Shown here: positions 35,115 through 48,784 of the stretch, in pieces | Layout: the number at the start of each line of letters is the position of its first letter | Numbering within the stretch: position 1 is the first letter of the stretch | NCBI GenBank assembly: GCA_001931875.2 | Contig: MSJH02000794.1 | Location: forward strand, 62,001-126,000 | Direction: 5' to 3' | Origin: Byssochlamys sp. IMV 00236 | Lineage: Eukaryota > Ascomycota > Eurotiomycetes > Eurotiales > Thermoascaceae | Length of the DNA: 64,000 bases | Position numbers and translations under genes: made by a program | Notes under the pieces: generated by a model | Seen by the model: only the letters and a program-made list of their open reading frames with translations | The model's database searches: none | What the model was told of the DNA's origin: nothing

Positions 35115-36476
35115 CTATTCCTCCCCTCCCAGCCAGAACTTGGTAATCAACATACCGACGACTGCTGCAGAGAGTGTTGGAGTTATACCCGCCTTTTCTG
35201 CAATGCTGTACGGAACCGCTGCCTTGGGCACTTGCAGGCTAGGATAGGCGTAAAACGGCGTGACAACGGAGAGGAATACTGCAACCCAAACGAATCCTAC
35301 GATCTTCTTCCATATCGAGGTTTCTCCGCTCTTCCCTGTGCGATCCCCAGTGAGCCGTTTCCATACCTCTTGGACCGCATCCTCCAACATGATCCCAAAG
35401 GCAAAGGAACAGAAGAAATGCATGGCACCAGAACGCTCTAACGGTACATTACTGCCAATGTCATAAGCAACATGAATAAGACCAGACACACTGAAGGCTA
35501 GAAGGATGTTGAGATAGCGCTCGACGAGCGAAGGCCGCGGCAACCGCAGAATTGTCCGTGTGATTAGAGAAGACCATGATGTCAGGATCCATCGAAGGCT
35601 TTGATGCCAGAATGTTCTGGAGGAAAGTAAGTAAGCACTGATCTGCCTAGTGGCTATCGAATAGGAGTATATCATGTATATAAAAGTGAAGGGAAGAACA
35701 TACCCCCAAAATCCACGTATCGTGTATGCATCCCACATGCTCCCAAAGAATGGCGGCCAAAGTTCGGGGGGAGATCCACCGAGCCCGACAGCCACGATTG
35801 AGAACAATCTATGATTTGAATCGATTATCAACCTAGCGATGACAAACCAGCCTATCACTCCAGTCTTAAATTTCCTCGTCCACTGCTCTGGACTGGCATT
35901 CCAGAACAACCACTCCGTTCCCGGTCCCATCTCCCGTGCTCTGTCCTCAACGGACATGCGCTTCAAAGGGACCGTAACAGCATCTAGGAGCAGATATTGC
36001 CATATCAGAATGACCATCTGCCGGAGCACATAGACGCCACGATCCGGCGACCGTCTATTCGGCTCATAAAATGCTGGATGAGACGGTGTTCCCTTGACCT
36101 GCCAACTCGTACCGATGCCGCGCGTGTTCTGAACGATCTTCAAAGCGGCATCGATACGAGCTCGAAGACCCATGGATGATGGATCAGCGAGCTTCTCGCG
36201 AATAAGGTCGTTGAGATCAATGCCCGTCATAAAGAGCAGGTTCGTCGCATAGAGCAATGAAATGACGACACTTGCGGCCACCATGCCGCGGATAGTATCT
36301 GAACCTGGAATATTCGGTATATTCGTCCATTGCTTGTATGCGATGAAGCAGAGGATGAAAGTCCCAAGAATGCGAAAAAGGGACTTTCTTGGCGTGGTAG
36401 CTATCAGAGTCGCTGTGAGATGGCTTGCGAGTATTGTGTACAGGAACGTCGCACAGGGCGATAAATCGATGGCCAT
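35115..36476 (-). CDS. Membrane-bound O-acyltransferase, wax-synthase-like
   Basis: Two exons (35704-36476 and 35115-35616). The intron 35617-35703 is 87 nt and contains no stop, so an unspliced frame also exists. Splicing restores RGFWG/TFWHQSLRW, the conserved FWGxFWHQ block of the family. The catalytic His is in SVSGLIHVAYDIG. At least seven hydrophobic segments are visible. The family includes fungal acetyltransferases of terpenoid and sterol pathways as well as wax synthases; the acyl acceptor is not known. The ATG at 36476 is used because the frame upstream begins with TTG. It is tail-to-tail with the TFIIIC subunit gene, only 80 bases apart. No other secondary-metabolism gene is next to it. 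Confidence 0.8.
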   Translation of the reverse strand: MAIDLSPCATFLYTILASHLTATLIATTPRKSLFRILGTFILCFIAYKQWTNIPNIPGSDTIRGMVAASVVISLLYATNLLFMTGIDLNDLIREKLADPSSMGLRARIDAALKIVQNTRGIGTSWQVKGTPSHPAFYEPNRRSPDRGVYVLRQMVILIWQYLLLDAVTVPLKRMSVEDRAREMGPGTEWLFWNASPEQWTRKFKTGVIGWFVIARLIIDSNHRLFSIVAVGLGGSPPELWPPFFGSMWDAYTIRGFWGYVLPFTFIYMIYSYSIATRQISAYLLSSRTFWHQSLRWILTSWSSLITRTILRLPRPSLVERYLNILLAFSVSGLIHVAYDIGSNVPLERSGAMHFFCSFAFGIMLEDAVQEVWKRLTGDRTGKSGETSIWKKIVGFVWVAVFLSVVTPFYAYPSLQVPKAAVPYSIAEKAGITPTLSAAVVGMLITKFWLGGEE

Positions 36477-37750
36477 TTTTAAGAGAACCAAAATACCTTG
36501 GAGAATGATATCAATGGCTTTCTTTCGAATTATTATACATCATAATAACAGATTTGAGAAGTGATATGTTATTTTTTATCCGACAGCTTGCTTGGGGGCC
36601 AAAAAACACAAACAAAAAACAAACACACTAAGAGTAACTAACTACTTAACTGAGGCCCACTATCAAGCTTACTGTATTATCTATATCTAGTTAAGAAGTC
36701 ACACTTGGCTGATCCCAAGCCGCTGCTTTTTTAACGTATCCGCCTTAAGCTTAACTTATCACTAGGGCTCATTAGACAGTTCGTATTACGATAATGAATC
36801 GGCAGAAAGCTCGTATGCTTGGCCCAGATAGGTAAGTATCGGGAACCAAACAGACCGTGGGATTATGTTGGTAAGTTTAAGCTTTTTATTTTATTTCTGA
36901 GGTGGATCTACCCCTGAACGCGCGGGGCATTTGTTTAGGTACCTATACAGTGTTGCACAACAGGTACAACTGTACAAAACAAGATAAAGATTTGTACGAG
37001 AATAGATCGTACGAATTGCGGTCTGATGGGGAGAAAAAGTGTGAATTAGTTGTACTGTACATACGACATGTTGGTCAGCGATATAGCCGCCACGCTATGC
37101 AAGAACGATCGCCGTACAGTGTTATAGGTCCATAAACTCTACGTCAGGTAGATAGAGAGTTCGCCTGAAAGCTTATTCTTCACCAGAGGCGTAGCTGGAC
37201 TTATCCTCAGGTATGTACAATACTTTCCAAGCAAGAGTGATACAAATTCACGGAGATATCTCTCTACTATTATATGCTGTGTAATCTGCTGAACGACGGT
37301 AGCGTGTTACTTTTTTTCCCCTTCCTAGAATTGCAGTACTACAAAGGAGTACTTGCGGATACGTCGCAGGCGCATTGTACGACGAAGAGTATATGCTCGA
37401 GATTGATTCACGTTGTCCGCCCGACGCAAAGATACATGGGTACATGGCGTTATATGAGATGAGATGTTCCGTCCACTGCGGCAGTGGTGGTGCAACGTCA
37501 TACTTTATGGACTGGAATTACAGAGAGCCTAGAATGGTTATTCATTGACGAAATGTATTTCATGCAAGACTGGGATGTTTTGTACATACATAAATACAAG
37601 TCAGCGGCAGATTTTGGATATGAAACACATGCTAATATTGATAGTGGGCGATACCAACAGAATCCACAAGGTATAGGTTCATTATATACAGTGGCGCAGA
37701 TTCAACAGATAAGCAAGAGAGTCTATACTATTTGGCATATAGTGGATGAT
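36477..37750. other. 1.3 kb AT-rich intergenic region
   Basis: No gene is supportable. The stretch 36937-37130 contains several short palindromic or inverted words built around GTAC, for example GTACAACTGTAC near 36964 and GTTGTACTGTAC near 37048, and a repeated CAGTGTT. It could be a relic of a small transposon, but I cannot define ends. Confidence 0.4.
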
Positions 37751-39181
<1,431 letters not shown>

Positions 39182-39897
39182 TGCAGCGGGAGGGGAGATA
39201 CAGGAGAATCCGTCTAGAGCCGCAGAGATCGACCTCAACCGAACATAAAGAGAAGAGAAAGCAGGTCGGGGGGCAACAACATCTCCTCGAATACTCCGCA
39301 TCCCGGGGAATGGCCCGTGACCGTACCGAGGCAATGGGCAGGTCAGGTGACTGCGGTAGAGCAACCGAGCTTCTCGTTAGAGTTCCGGCTGCGCTAGCCC
39401 TGATTGGGTTACCCCGAGGCTCACAGCGGATAAAAGCGGATCCGCAGGGACAGTGTGCAAATGCACTGCTGACATAATTGTCCTCATGATGTGTCTCAGG
39501 CCATTGCATAAGTCGCTTAGTCAGACATTAGTCCACAATCACGCTCGGAGCACTCACTTTCTCCATCAGGACTATTTCCCCGATCCCCATCAAGATGGTT
39601 TCTCCGGCTTCCTCCGGCATCGCGGGACAGCAACGGCGAGGACCAAGAGAGTCTCAGAGTCAACAGGACGACAGTCTGCGGCAAATTGTTCTTGCTCCTT
39701 CTTTCTACCCCTCACCCTCTGCTTCCCAATAACGGCATCAGGCTGATCACTACTCAACTGCAAAACCCTCATATCTCTCCAGGCTGTTTCTGTCCTACGC
39801 TAGGTCACGTATCTTGTCTGTGACCGCCACACTCGAACCTGAATCGTTGCCCAAGGATCATCTTGTCCCCTCATCACCAGCTCCACACGTATCCACG
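39182..39897. promoter_or_regulatory. Divergent promoter, thiolase and Rad6
   Basis: 716 bases between the two starts. Seen in it: CCGAGG at 39326-39331 and 39414-39419, and an ATTGG (CCAAT box on the minus strand) at 39403-39407 about 225 bases upstream of the thiolase ATG. The Rad6 side is rich in CT. The open frames inside are not credible genes. Confidence 0.45.
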
Positions 39898-40593
39898 ATG
39901 TCGACCTCCGCTCGTCGCCGTCTCATGCGTGACTTCAAGGTACGTTCTGGTGACTCTAGATGACAATCTAGATGGCCGCCAGTCTTCTCTTTCGACCCCG
40001 CCTGTGCATGCACGCATGGGGTCGCGTGGGAACTGTTCCGCTGACTGAGTTATGTGATGCAGCGCATGCAAACAGACCCTCCAGCGGGTGTCTCTGCATC
40101 TCCGGTTGCTGACAATGTCATGACCTGGTAAGTTGTGTGACACTGTGATAAAAGGGACCTGGACCAGCTGGTTGACTGATGCTGTCTAGGAATGCCGTCA
40201 TCATCGGCCCCGCGGACACTCCTTTTGAGGATGGCACCTTTCGCCTTGTGATGCACTTCGAAGAACAATACCCCAACAAACCCCCGGGTGTCAAGTTCAT
40301 CAGCCAGATGTTCCATCCTAATGTCTATGGCACTGGCGAGCTCTGTCTCGACATTCTCCAGAACCGCTGGAGTCCTACCTATGACGTGGCGGCCATCCTG
40401 ACTAGTATCCAGAGGTATGTTTTCGTCTGTATATCTGGAAGCTCACGAATCTAATTTTCCTTTTAATAGTTTGCTTAACGATCCCAACACCTCGTCTCCT
40501 GCGAACGTCGAGGCTTCGAACCTCTACAAGGACAACCGTCGCGAATACGCCAAGCGTGTCCGCGAGACCGTCGAGAAGAGCTGGGAGGACTAG
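39898..40593 (+). CDS. uvsJ: Ubiquitin-conjugating enzyme E2, Rad6 type
   Basis: Four exons encode 151 residues, the usual length for fungal Rad6 without the long acidic tail of S. cerevisiae. The start [17 protein letters not shown] and the [19 protein letters not shown] block (active-site Cys) are diagnostic; it ends with SWED. Rad6 works with Rad18 on PCNA in damage tolerance and with Bre1 on histone H2B. The A. nidulans orthologue is uvsJ. Introns fall after DFK, within W (MTW/NAV), and within SIQS. The first coding exon is 42 nt. Confidence 0.93.
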
Positions 40594-41503
40594 ACGGTTT
40601 TTTGCTCTGGTTCTGGCTTTTATCCCAGCCGGTTCTCGCCACTACGTATGTTTCTTGGGTTCTAGGTGTCGGTGCATCGGATCCTGCTATCCGTCAACGG
40701 AGCGTTGTCTCTTTACCACATTCCTTTTCTGACTGGCGCTTTTTGTTGTCTTTTTTCTGGACCTGCATGAGATTTCCATCGATCAGGGCATTCCACTCTT
40801 CATTTCCTCCCTTGGTCAAATTGCACAGCGTGGGGTTTAGGCGTGGTGATTTTTAGTGTCGATAGCTGCATTTTGCGATCTGCTCCTTTAGTTAAACTGC
40901 ATCAATTGCAATATGAGTAACTGTACATCCCATTTCGTCCAGTGCCCACCATAACAGCTACAGCCACCACTGTCAATCGGCCACTGACCACGTAGGCCTA
41001 GATGAGTTGTTGGAATACACTTAGTTACTCTAGACTATGGTATCCTCACCATGACTGGCTCTGCGCGGGCCACGAAACGCGGGCGTTAGTTAATCGTTGC
41101 CAAGAATCTCAACAGTAGAAGCTCCACTCGCTGTCAACAACGATGCGATGCGCTACCTCGACGCTGGTGGCCCCTCCGCAGTCCTGAAACATCTGGCATA
41201 ATCTGTTCTGTTCCTCTTCAAGCTGGCTCTGCATCTGACCTTCCTCTGCTCCAGGGGTGGTCTGTGATATCTGTGCCTTTTTTTTTTTCGTTTTTTGTGC
41301 GTTTCCTTTGGCGTGGGAGGGGGTTTCGATTTCTGCCTCAGCGCCCACTGCCGCACGTGAACCCCTGACCGATCGGATTTCGACTCGCCCTAGAATTCGC
41401 GGCGGGCTTTCGTGTCTGAGTGTTTTCGTACTGCCACTTGCCCCATTCTAGGGACTGCACCAACTGTTCGTGATAGACGCAGTTCATCTAGCAAGCAGCC
41501 AAC
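40594..41503. other. Intergenic, kinesin promoter
   Basis: About 900 bases with the Rad6 3' UTR and the kinesin promoter. A T run (41279-41292) is present. No gene is supported. Confidence 0.5.
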
Positions 41504-44500
41504 ATGGCGTGAGTCGCTCCTTGGACGTCTTTCGACTGCCCGTTGGGGGAGGTTTTGGAAGGCATCGCTGACAGGAGCATCTTCGCAATGACAGGTCCTC
41601 GAGCTCAACCGGCTCCAACACCATCAAGGGTACGCTGATTCGGCTGTGTGTTTGCGCTACCAGCCCTGGAACCGGAGACTGACGGTAGGATAAACAGTGG
41701 TTGCGAGATTTCGGCCGCAGAACAAGGTTGAGCTCGCATCCGGAGGTGAACCAATCGTCGAGTTCGAGACTGAGGACACATGTAAGATTAATGTGAGAAT
41801 ACTCCCGCTTTGCACGGTGCATGCATATCCCCATGCAGGATGCAGATATGTTTTTTTTGTATTTAGAAGACAGAAGTGGGAGCTGATGATGGTCAACAGT
41901 CCAGGGAAGGCCAAGCCGCCTTCACGTTTGACCGCGTGTTCCCTATGGACTCGCGGCAAACAGATATCTTCAACTTCTCTATTCGGTCGACTGTGGATGA
42001 TATCCTCAATGGATACAACGGAACAGTCTTCGCGTACGGTCAAACTGGTGCCGGTAAATCATATACCATGATGGGTTCCGACATCGACGACGATGAGGGT
42101 AAAGGTATCATCCCCCGCATCGTCGAGCAGATCTTCGCCAGCATCTTGTCCAGTCCCAGCAACATCGAGTATACGGTACGAGTCAGTTATATGGAGATTT
42201 ACATGGAGCGCATCCGCGATCTCTTGGTGCCTCAGAATGACAATCTCCCCGTTCACGAGGAGAAGTCGAGAGGTGTCTACGTCAAGGGCCTCTTGGAAAT
42301 CTACGTCTCCAGCGTGCAGGAAGTCTACGAGGTGATGCGACGTGGTGGAGAGGCCAGATCCGTGGCGGCAACGAACATGAACCAGGAATCCTCGCGATCA
42401 CACTCGATCTTCGTCATCACGATCACCCAGAAGAATGTCGAAACTGGCTCGATGAAGAGTGGACAGCTGTTCCTGGTCGATTTGGCTGGTAGTGAGAAGG
42501 TTGGAAAGACCGGTGCAAGTGGTCAGACCCTCGAGGAAGCCAAGAAGATCAACAAGAGTTTGAGTGCTCTTGGTATGGTCATCAACGCTTTGACAGACGG
42601 GAAATCTTCCCATGTCCCGTATCGTGACTCGAAACTCACCCGTATCCTGCAGGAGAGTTTGGGAGGTAACTCGCGGACGACTCTCATCATCAATTGTTCT
42701 CCTAGCAGCTACAACGATGCAGAAACAGTTTCGACATTGAGATTCGGTGTACGAGCCAAGGCAATTAAGAACAAGGCAAAGATCAATGCGGAGCTCAGTC
42801 CTGCGGAGCTCAAGCAGCTGCTCAAGAAAGCCCAGAGCCAGGTTACTAGTTTCGAGAACTACATTTCCAGCCTGGAAGGGGAGGTTCAGCTATGGCGAAG
42901 TGGCGAGGCTGTTCCCAAGGAGCGTTGGACGCAGGCTAGAAGCATCGAGGGCATTGGAGCCGCGAGGCCCGATGCCCGTCAGCGCCCCGGAACCCCGTCA
43001 AGACTGCAGGAGGCTCGTGCCGAGACCCCTAGCCGGCCTGACTCACGGCTAGGTGAGCGTGCCGGTACGCCCAGTATTGTGCTGGAGAAGGACGAGCGCG
43101 AGGAGTTCTTGCGGCGGGAGAACGAGCTGCAAGATCAGCTGGCGGAAAAAGAGACTCATATTTCCAACGTCGAGAGAAGCTTGCACGATGCCCGAGAGGA
43201 GCTCAGGACCATAAAAGAGAATGCCTCTAGGACATCGAAAGACAACGAGAAACTCAACACTGAGGTTAACGAATTGCGGATGCAGCTCGAAAAGGTGTCC
43301 TATGAGAGTAAGGAAGCGTCCATCACCATGGACAGTCTCAAGGAAGCCAACGCTGAGCTTACTGCCGAGTTGGATGAAATCAAGCAGCAGCTCTTGGATG
43401 TCCGGATCAGTGCCAAGGAGACTAGTGCTGCTCTTGATGAGAAGGACCGCACGAAGGCGGAGAGGATGGCGAAGATGATGGCCGGCTTCGATCTGGGGCT
43501 CGATGTCTTTTCTGACAACGAGAGAAAGATCCAAAAGCTGATCGAGCGAGTCGACTCACTCTACCAGCACAGTTCTGCTGGCGAGGCTGTTGCTCCAGAT
43601 GAGTTCGCAGAGCTGCGTGCCAGTCTCCTCGAGACTCAAGGCTTCGTGAGACAGGCGGAGCTGACGATGAACGACCGGAGCGAGATGTCCGAGCTGCAGG
43701 ACAGCCGGGTGGTGGAACTTGAGCAGAAGTTGACTGACCTCGAACACGAATACGAGCAGATCCTCGAGCGCAACTTGGGCGAGAGCGACATTGAGGAGAT
43801 CCGCCAGCGTCTGGAGAAGGCATACATCAGCCAGCGCGATCATGAGATGCAGTCCGCGGAGGCCCTCAGGGCTGAGCTTACTCGCCGTGATGAGGAGTTG
43901 AAGAAGCTGCGCGACGAACTGGCTGAGGCTCAGCGCGCCTCTGCCAATGGCACGGCGGGATCCGCAGCTGTGAACAGCAAGACGCTGCAGCAGCAGATCG
44001 CTGACTTCGACATCATGAAGAAGTCGCTGATGCGTGACCTTCAGAACCGCTGCGAGCGTGTTGTTGAACTCGAGATCTCCCTTGATGAGACGCGGGAGCA
44101 GTACAACAATGTGCTGAAGTCTTCTAACAACCGCGCTCAGCAGAAGAAGATGGCGTTCCTGGAACGCAATCTCGAGCAACTGACCCACGTGCAGCGTCAG
44201 CTCGTCGAGCAGAACAGCAGCCTGAAGAAGGAAGTTGCTATCGCCGAACGAAAGCTGATTGCACGCAACGAGCGGATCAGCAGTCTGGAGAGCTTGCTCC
44301 AGGACAGCCAGGAGAAACTAACGGCTGCTAACCACAGGTTCGTACAAGGATACCCTTTCAGATTGACGTGTTGCTAATTGATTGTTTTAGATTCGAAGCG
44401 CAGCTTACGGCCGTCAAGGAGCGTCTCGAAGCAGCCAAGCAGGGTTCCACTCGGGGTCTTCCCTCCATGGACGCCGCTGGAGGCTTCAGCTTCGGCGGTT

Positions 44501-44631
44501 CGAGGATCGCCAAACCGCTTCGTGGCGGTGGTGGTTCCGATGCGAACGGGAGTGCTGCTATTCCTACAGTATCTGGACTCCAGTCTGAGGGATCTGGCAA
44601 GCGTAGCAGTTGGTTCTTTGACCGTCGGTGA
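41504..44631 (+). CDS. kinA: Conventional kinesin (kinesin-1) heavy chain
   Basis: Five exons give about 930 residues. The first coding exon is only 5 nt (ATGGC, then GTGAGT); the second and third restore SSSSTGSNTIKVVARFRPQN, the beginning of the motor. Motor signatures follow: GQTGAGKSYTMMG (P-loop), NQESSRSHSIF (switch I), LVDLAGSEKVGKTGA (switch II), then the neck region and long heptad-rich coiled coils from about residue 400 to 850. The tail after the last intron is short, Gly/Ser-rich and ends SSWFFDRR. This matches fungal NKIN/KinA, which moves vesicles and dynein towards microtubule plus ends. An ATG at 41876, in a frame that reads into the motor, would drop the first beta-strand and is rejected. 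Confidence 0.95.
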
Positions 44632-45084
44632 ACAACAGATCCTGGTTGGGACCATGGCCACAGTCTCACTCGGCCAGTTTCTTTTTTGGCTTTTTGGATC
44701 CAATGACTTCCGTTCTGTTGTTCAGTCCACTGTCACGCATTTCCTGGTGGGAATGTTCACCTGTTTCATCGCCCCGCGCTTCCTGCTTGTGACCCTCTAA
44801 GATTGAGCCCGTCCCTTATCGCTCCTCCACTCCCCACCACTACATTGATACCCGATCTATGAAGAGATGGATCATAGAGAGCGCGTTGCGATCAGCATGC
44901 CTCCTCGGATCATGACCCGACTGTCTTGACGAGTCTCTTGCCTTCTCTCTTTTTCTCCCAGTTACGCCGGTGATGCTATCTTTTTTCCATGATATAGGCG
45001 CGAGCTTTGAAATGACTGACGGGTATGTTGCGATGGGAGGTTAGCAGCTAGAGCTTTATATGTAGATAAATAGAAAGATTTTTT
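44632..45084. other. Intergenic, kinesin 3' side
   Basis: About 450 bases. No gene is seen. It would be the place of the lost 5' end of the SDR relic that follows, but no Rossmann-loop coding sequence is recognisable. Confidence 0.5.
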
Positions 45085-45957
45085 TTCTCTGATCAAGCCA
45101 AACATCGCTGAAGTATGGGCACTCGACCTAGCGAGCTACTTATGACTCTGTCAAGTCCTTCGCGAAGAGGGCTGTAGCAGAATTGGACCGTATCGATGCG
45201 GTGATTGAGAACGCGGCCGTTGCAATTTCCCAGCGGACGATGGCCGAGGGACATATCTTGCCCCTCACGATCAATGTGCTTGCAGTGCTTCTGCTGCCTA
45301 AGCTGAAGGGGAACATTTTGCCTCATCTGACACTCGTCTCGAGCGGAGTTGATATCCGGGCCAAAGAAGACTGGTATGAAATCATGGATGACCCGTTCGT
45401 GAAGATAGATGCGAACGTATTTGGGTTGATGCAAACGTATGTGAACTTATTATGGAGTCCAGTGCCATTTTATACCAGCTAACATCGAGCTTTGTTCTTA
45501 GGTACCCCCTGTCTAAACTCCTAGAGATTTTTACAATTCGCTATCTCGCAGCTCTGGTCGCGGTATCTTGCTGCGGGGTGGTCTTAAACACTGTCTCCCC
45601 AGAACTTTGTAAGACAGACCTAAGTCGGAACGCAACACCCGAATTTTGTGAGAATTTTCAGGCCCAGCTTGACTGGTATGGGCGGACGGCGGAGGATGGC
45701 AGCTGGACACTCCTTTATGCGGCCGTTGCGGGCTGGGAGAGTCATAAATATTACCTCTCCTCTTCTATGATTGCTGAGTGAGTCACTGTCCATTCTGCAA
45801 AAAATGCAAAAAGAAAAAGAAAAAGTCAAGTATGAAAAGATATACCATTGCTAATGTAGCTTGTTATTTTAGGGACGATATACTAAGCTGGATAACGGAC
45901 GAGGAAGGGAAACGGTTAAAGAAATATATGTATTGGAAACAATTACCACGGACCTAG
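45085..45957 (+). pseudogene. Decayed short-chain dehydrogenase (N-terminus lost, frameshifted)
   Basis: Three exon-like blocks in series encode the C-terminal two thirds of an SDR. Block 1 has an RIDAVIENAAVA stretch (NAG-loop position) and TLVSSGV (catalytic Ser). Across an intron 45437-45500 it continues QTYPLSKLLEIF (YxxxK) and then LNTVSPELCKTDLSR. A second intron near 45779-45872 leads to DDILSWITDEEGKRL and ends at 45957. Upstream, EVWALDLAS is in one frame and YDSVKSFAKRAVAEL in another, separated by a 2-nt insertion near 45150 that also creates a TGA. The nucleotide-binding N-terminus (TGxxxGxG) is absent between here and the kinesin. The introns and core residues are kept, so decay is recent or the gene was cut by a rearrangement. 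No product is expected to be active. Confidence 0.75.
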
Positions 45958-47078
45958 AGTCCATTGAGTCTGGTTATGTAATGGGAATTTCGCAGGAGTT
46001 ATGTTCTGTCCATTGCATATGATTAACTGACTTACGACTGGCCACTTCTGTAGAAGAGTCGGTTGATAGTTACAACATAGCAACAGATCTGCTTTCTTGC
46101 AGAGTTATTAATAGCGCCATTGTTATTAATAAATTTGTATGGCATATTCATAGAGGAATCATTAAAAGAGATGACGTTTGAATAAGATGTGTTGCCAATG
46201 GAAGTTACTTTGGCTGTCTGGATCGGAGTTATCCACGGAAATCGATACGCAACTCTCTACGGTGTCCTCCGCGTCGATTGATAACAGTTAAATTTTGGCA
46301 TCTGAAGCAAATCCCGCAGCTAGGAGCCTTATCCCTGTCAAGCAATAATGTAATTGACCTCATTGGGGACTGGACAAGCACTAGAAACACGGGGATACCT
46401 CGGTATCTGTCCAGCCACTATTCACGAAGTATATCGCCCACCTCTTAAGTTCGAGGCTCTCGATCAACCAGGAGCAAGTGCCAATATCCCGTTTCTCGGA
46501 GGTCAGCTTCAGATTTGCGGAAAGACCAGGTGCGTCTGGCCAGTTGTCGATATTTTGTTGTGTTTCTTTCCACTTCTTCCCCATGTTCTATGTCTATATC
46601 CCTAGATGACAGGTGCACGGTAGCTATCAAAGCGAGCTGTTCGAATGCAGACGATTATGAAAGTTCCCAGGCTGACGGACACTGCCAGAGGTCAATATAT
46701 TCATAGAGGTAAACACGAGTTTTCATAACTGTAATCAAAGATAGGTATGGTTTCTTATACAAATGTGTCTTATTTTAGCCGTGGAGAAGACGGTGGAGCC
46801 GCTAACTATTATTTGACAGTTTCGGATGGCTCCTTCCGTCTATCTGATAAGCCCCCGCACCTGCCTACTTAAGTATATCGGGAAGCTTCAACTGGAAGGA
46901 CCTTGGGGATTTCACATGAGTGTTGCCTGCCTCACGCTTTCTCTGCTCCTCATCACTTCTGCCCTTCTGTAATAGAATTACATCCACCCTCCATGCACTG
47001 TAAGAGCTTGTGAGTCGCTAAGTATTCTGGATTGTTTCTAGAGTATATACTGTTGTTTCGCGTATCTCCTGGGCCAAG
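45958..47078. other. Intergenic, 1.1 kb
   Basis: AT-rich; short frames (for example 46354-46605) show no signature. No gene is supported. Confidence 0.5.
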
Positions 47079-48784
47079 ATGGGTGCAGGCCAATCTCATG
47101 AGTTCCCCAGCTTCGAGGAGAAGGCCTTGGCTCGCCGACTGGGGGCTCTCGACATGACAGATGTCGAAGAAAAGGACCCTTACGTCTATGTGGAAGATGA
47201 TTCTCGTACGTGTCACACTCGACGACGGGGTAGACCGTATGATCCAGTTCGATTTTGCTGATGCTGTTCGGTAGCTCCTCCTTACCCTGTCCGTGACCGA
47301 ACTACGACGATCTCCATAGGACAGACAAGGAACTGGGAGGAGAAACTGCTCGCAGATCCAAAGGTATACTTTATCCTGCAGATAAGACTCGTCAGACAGC
47401 TAATGGGAAAGCAGAGTCGCCTGGCTCTCTCTGCACTCTCTGCGAACCCGATAGGTTCCATCTTGACGAACCCTGCGGCACAGGTAGCGGATACCCAGAC
47501 CTTCAATGTCCGCATCCCCTTTGAAGGAGCGCCCATCACGAACCAGCGGTCCTCTGGCCGTTGTTGGCTCTTTGCCTCGACGAACGTCTTCCGTGTGGCC
47601 ATCATGAGAAAATACAACCTCACGCAGTTCGAACTGAGCCAGGCTTATCTATTCTACTGGGACAAAATCGAGAAGGCCAATTGGTTCCTGGAGCATGCGA
47701 TCGATACTGCAGACCAGGACCTGGATAGTCGATTGATCCAAAGACTTCTGTTGAGCCCTGTCGGAGACGGGGGCCAGTGGGATATGGTCGCTAATCTGGT
47801 GCAGAAATATGGCTTAGTTCCCCAGGCTCTATATCCAGATTCCTACAATGCGAAGAACAGCTCAAAGATGGGGTCACTGATAACAACCAAGCTGCGAGAA
47901 CATGCGTTGGTCCTGCGCAAGCTGGCACAGCGGGACAGTGCCAAGGCAAAGGCTTTACTCGCTGGTAAGAAGGATGAGTTCCTGCAGGAGATCCATGCAA
48001 TCCTTACGATCATGTTGGGCCCGCCCCCAAGTCCCGAGAAGAAGTTCTCGTGGGATTTCTACGATGCAGAGGAGAAGTTCCACAAGGTATCTATGACACC
48101 AAAGGAATTTGCGGCGAGCCTGTCTACCAAGGAGGGAATCCGTGCCTGTGGTGGTACCAACGTTCACGAGCTTTTCAGCCTGGTGAATGACCCTAGAAAT
48201 GAATACGGCCGTCTCTTGACAGTCGACAGACTTGGAAACGTGGTCGGTGGCAGGCCCACTACCTATGTCAATGTTGATATGAACGTAAGTGAGCGGTTGT
48301 GGATCTTTTCTCTCGGTATTATTGCACTGTCCCTGACCACGAATGATAGACGATCAAATCTGCTGCTATCTCCATGCTCCGCGCCGGTTTGCCGGTCTTC
48401 TTCGGCTCCGATGTGGGCAAGTTCTCGGACTCAGCATCCGGGATCATGGACCTGACGCTGTACGATTATAGCCTTGGTTTCAATATCAACCTTGGATTGA
48501 ACAAGGCTGATCGTCTCAAGACGGGCGAGTCTGCCATGACACATGCAATGGTCCTGACAGCAGTGCACATCGAGGGAGGGAAGCCTGTCCGATGGCGCGT
48601 TCAGAACTCCTGGGGCGAAACTGCTGGAGACAAGGGATGGTTTGTGATGACCGATCGGTGGATGGACGAGTTTGTCTACCAGGTAGTCGTCGACCCCAGG
48701 TTTGTTAGCAAGGAGGTCAGAGACGTTCTGAGCCAGGAGCCCAAGGTGCTTCCTCTCTGGGACCCTATGGGTGCACTGGCTTAA
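47079..48784 (+). CDS. Bleomycin hydrolase-type cysteine aminopeptidase (C1B)
   Basis: Four exons encode about 500 residues. The papain-like triad of the C1B family is present: Cys in RSSGRCWLFAS, His in SAMTHAMVLTAV and Asn in RVQNSWGETAGDKGW. Other family blocks are ITNQRSSG, FELSQAYLFYWDK, GDGGQWDM and PVFFGSDVGKF. Bleomycin hydrolases form cytosolic hexamers and trim peptides; the yeast enzyme (Blh1/Lap3) also hydrolyses homocysteine thiolactone. The N-terminus begins MGAGQSHEFPS; the Gly at position 2 could be a myristoylation site. The C-terminus ends with Ala (MGALA), as expected for a family whose C-terminal residues sit in the active site. Internal exon junctions were set by frame, the last at VDMN/TIKSAAISML. 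Confidence 0.9.

Noticed and set aside
43049..44188. Minus-strand frames of 100-210 codons inside the kinesin gene
   Set aside because: Leu-rich antisense of the coiled-coil coding sequence; the kinesin frame is certain.
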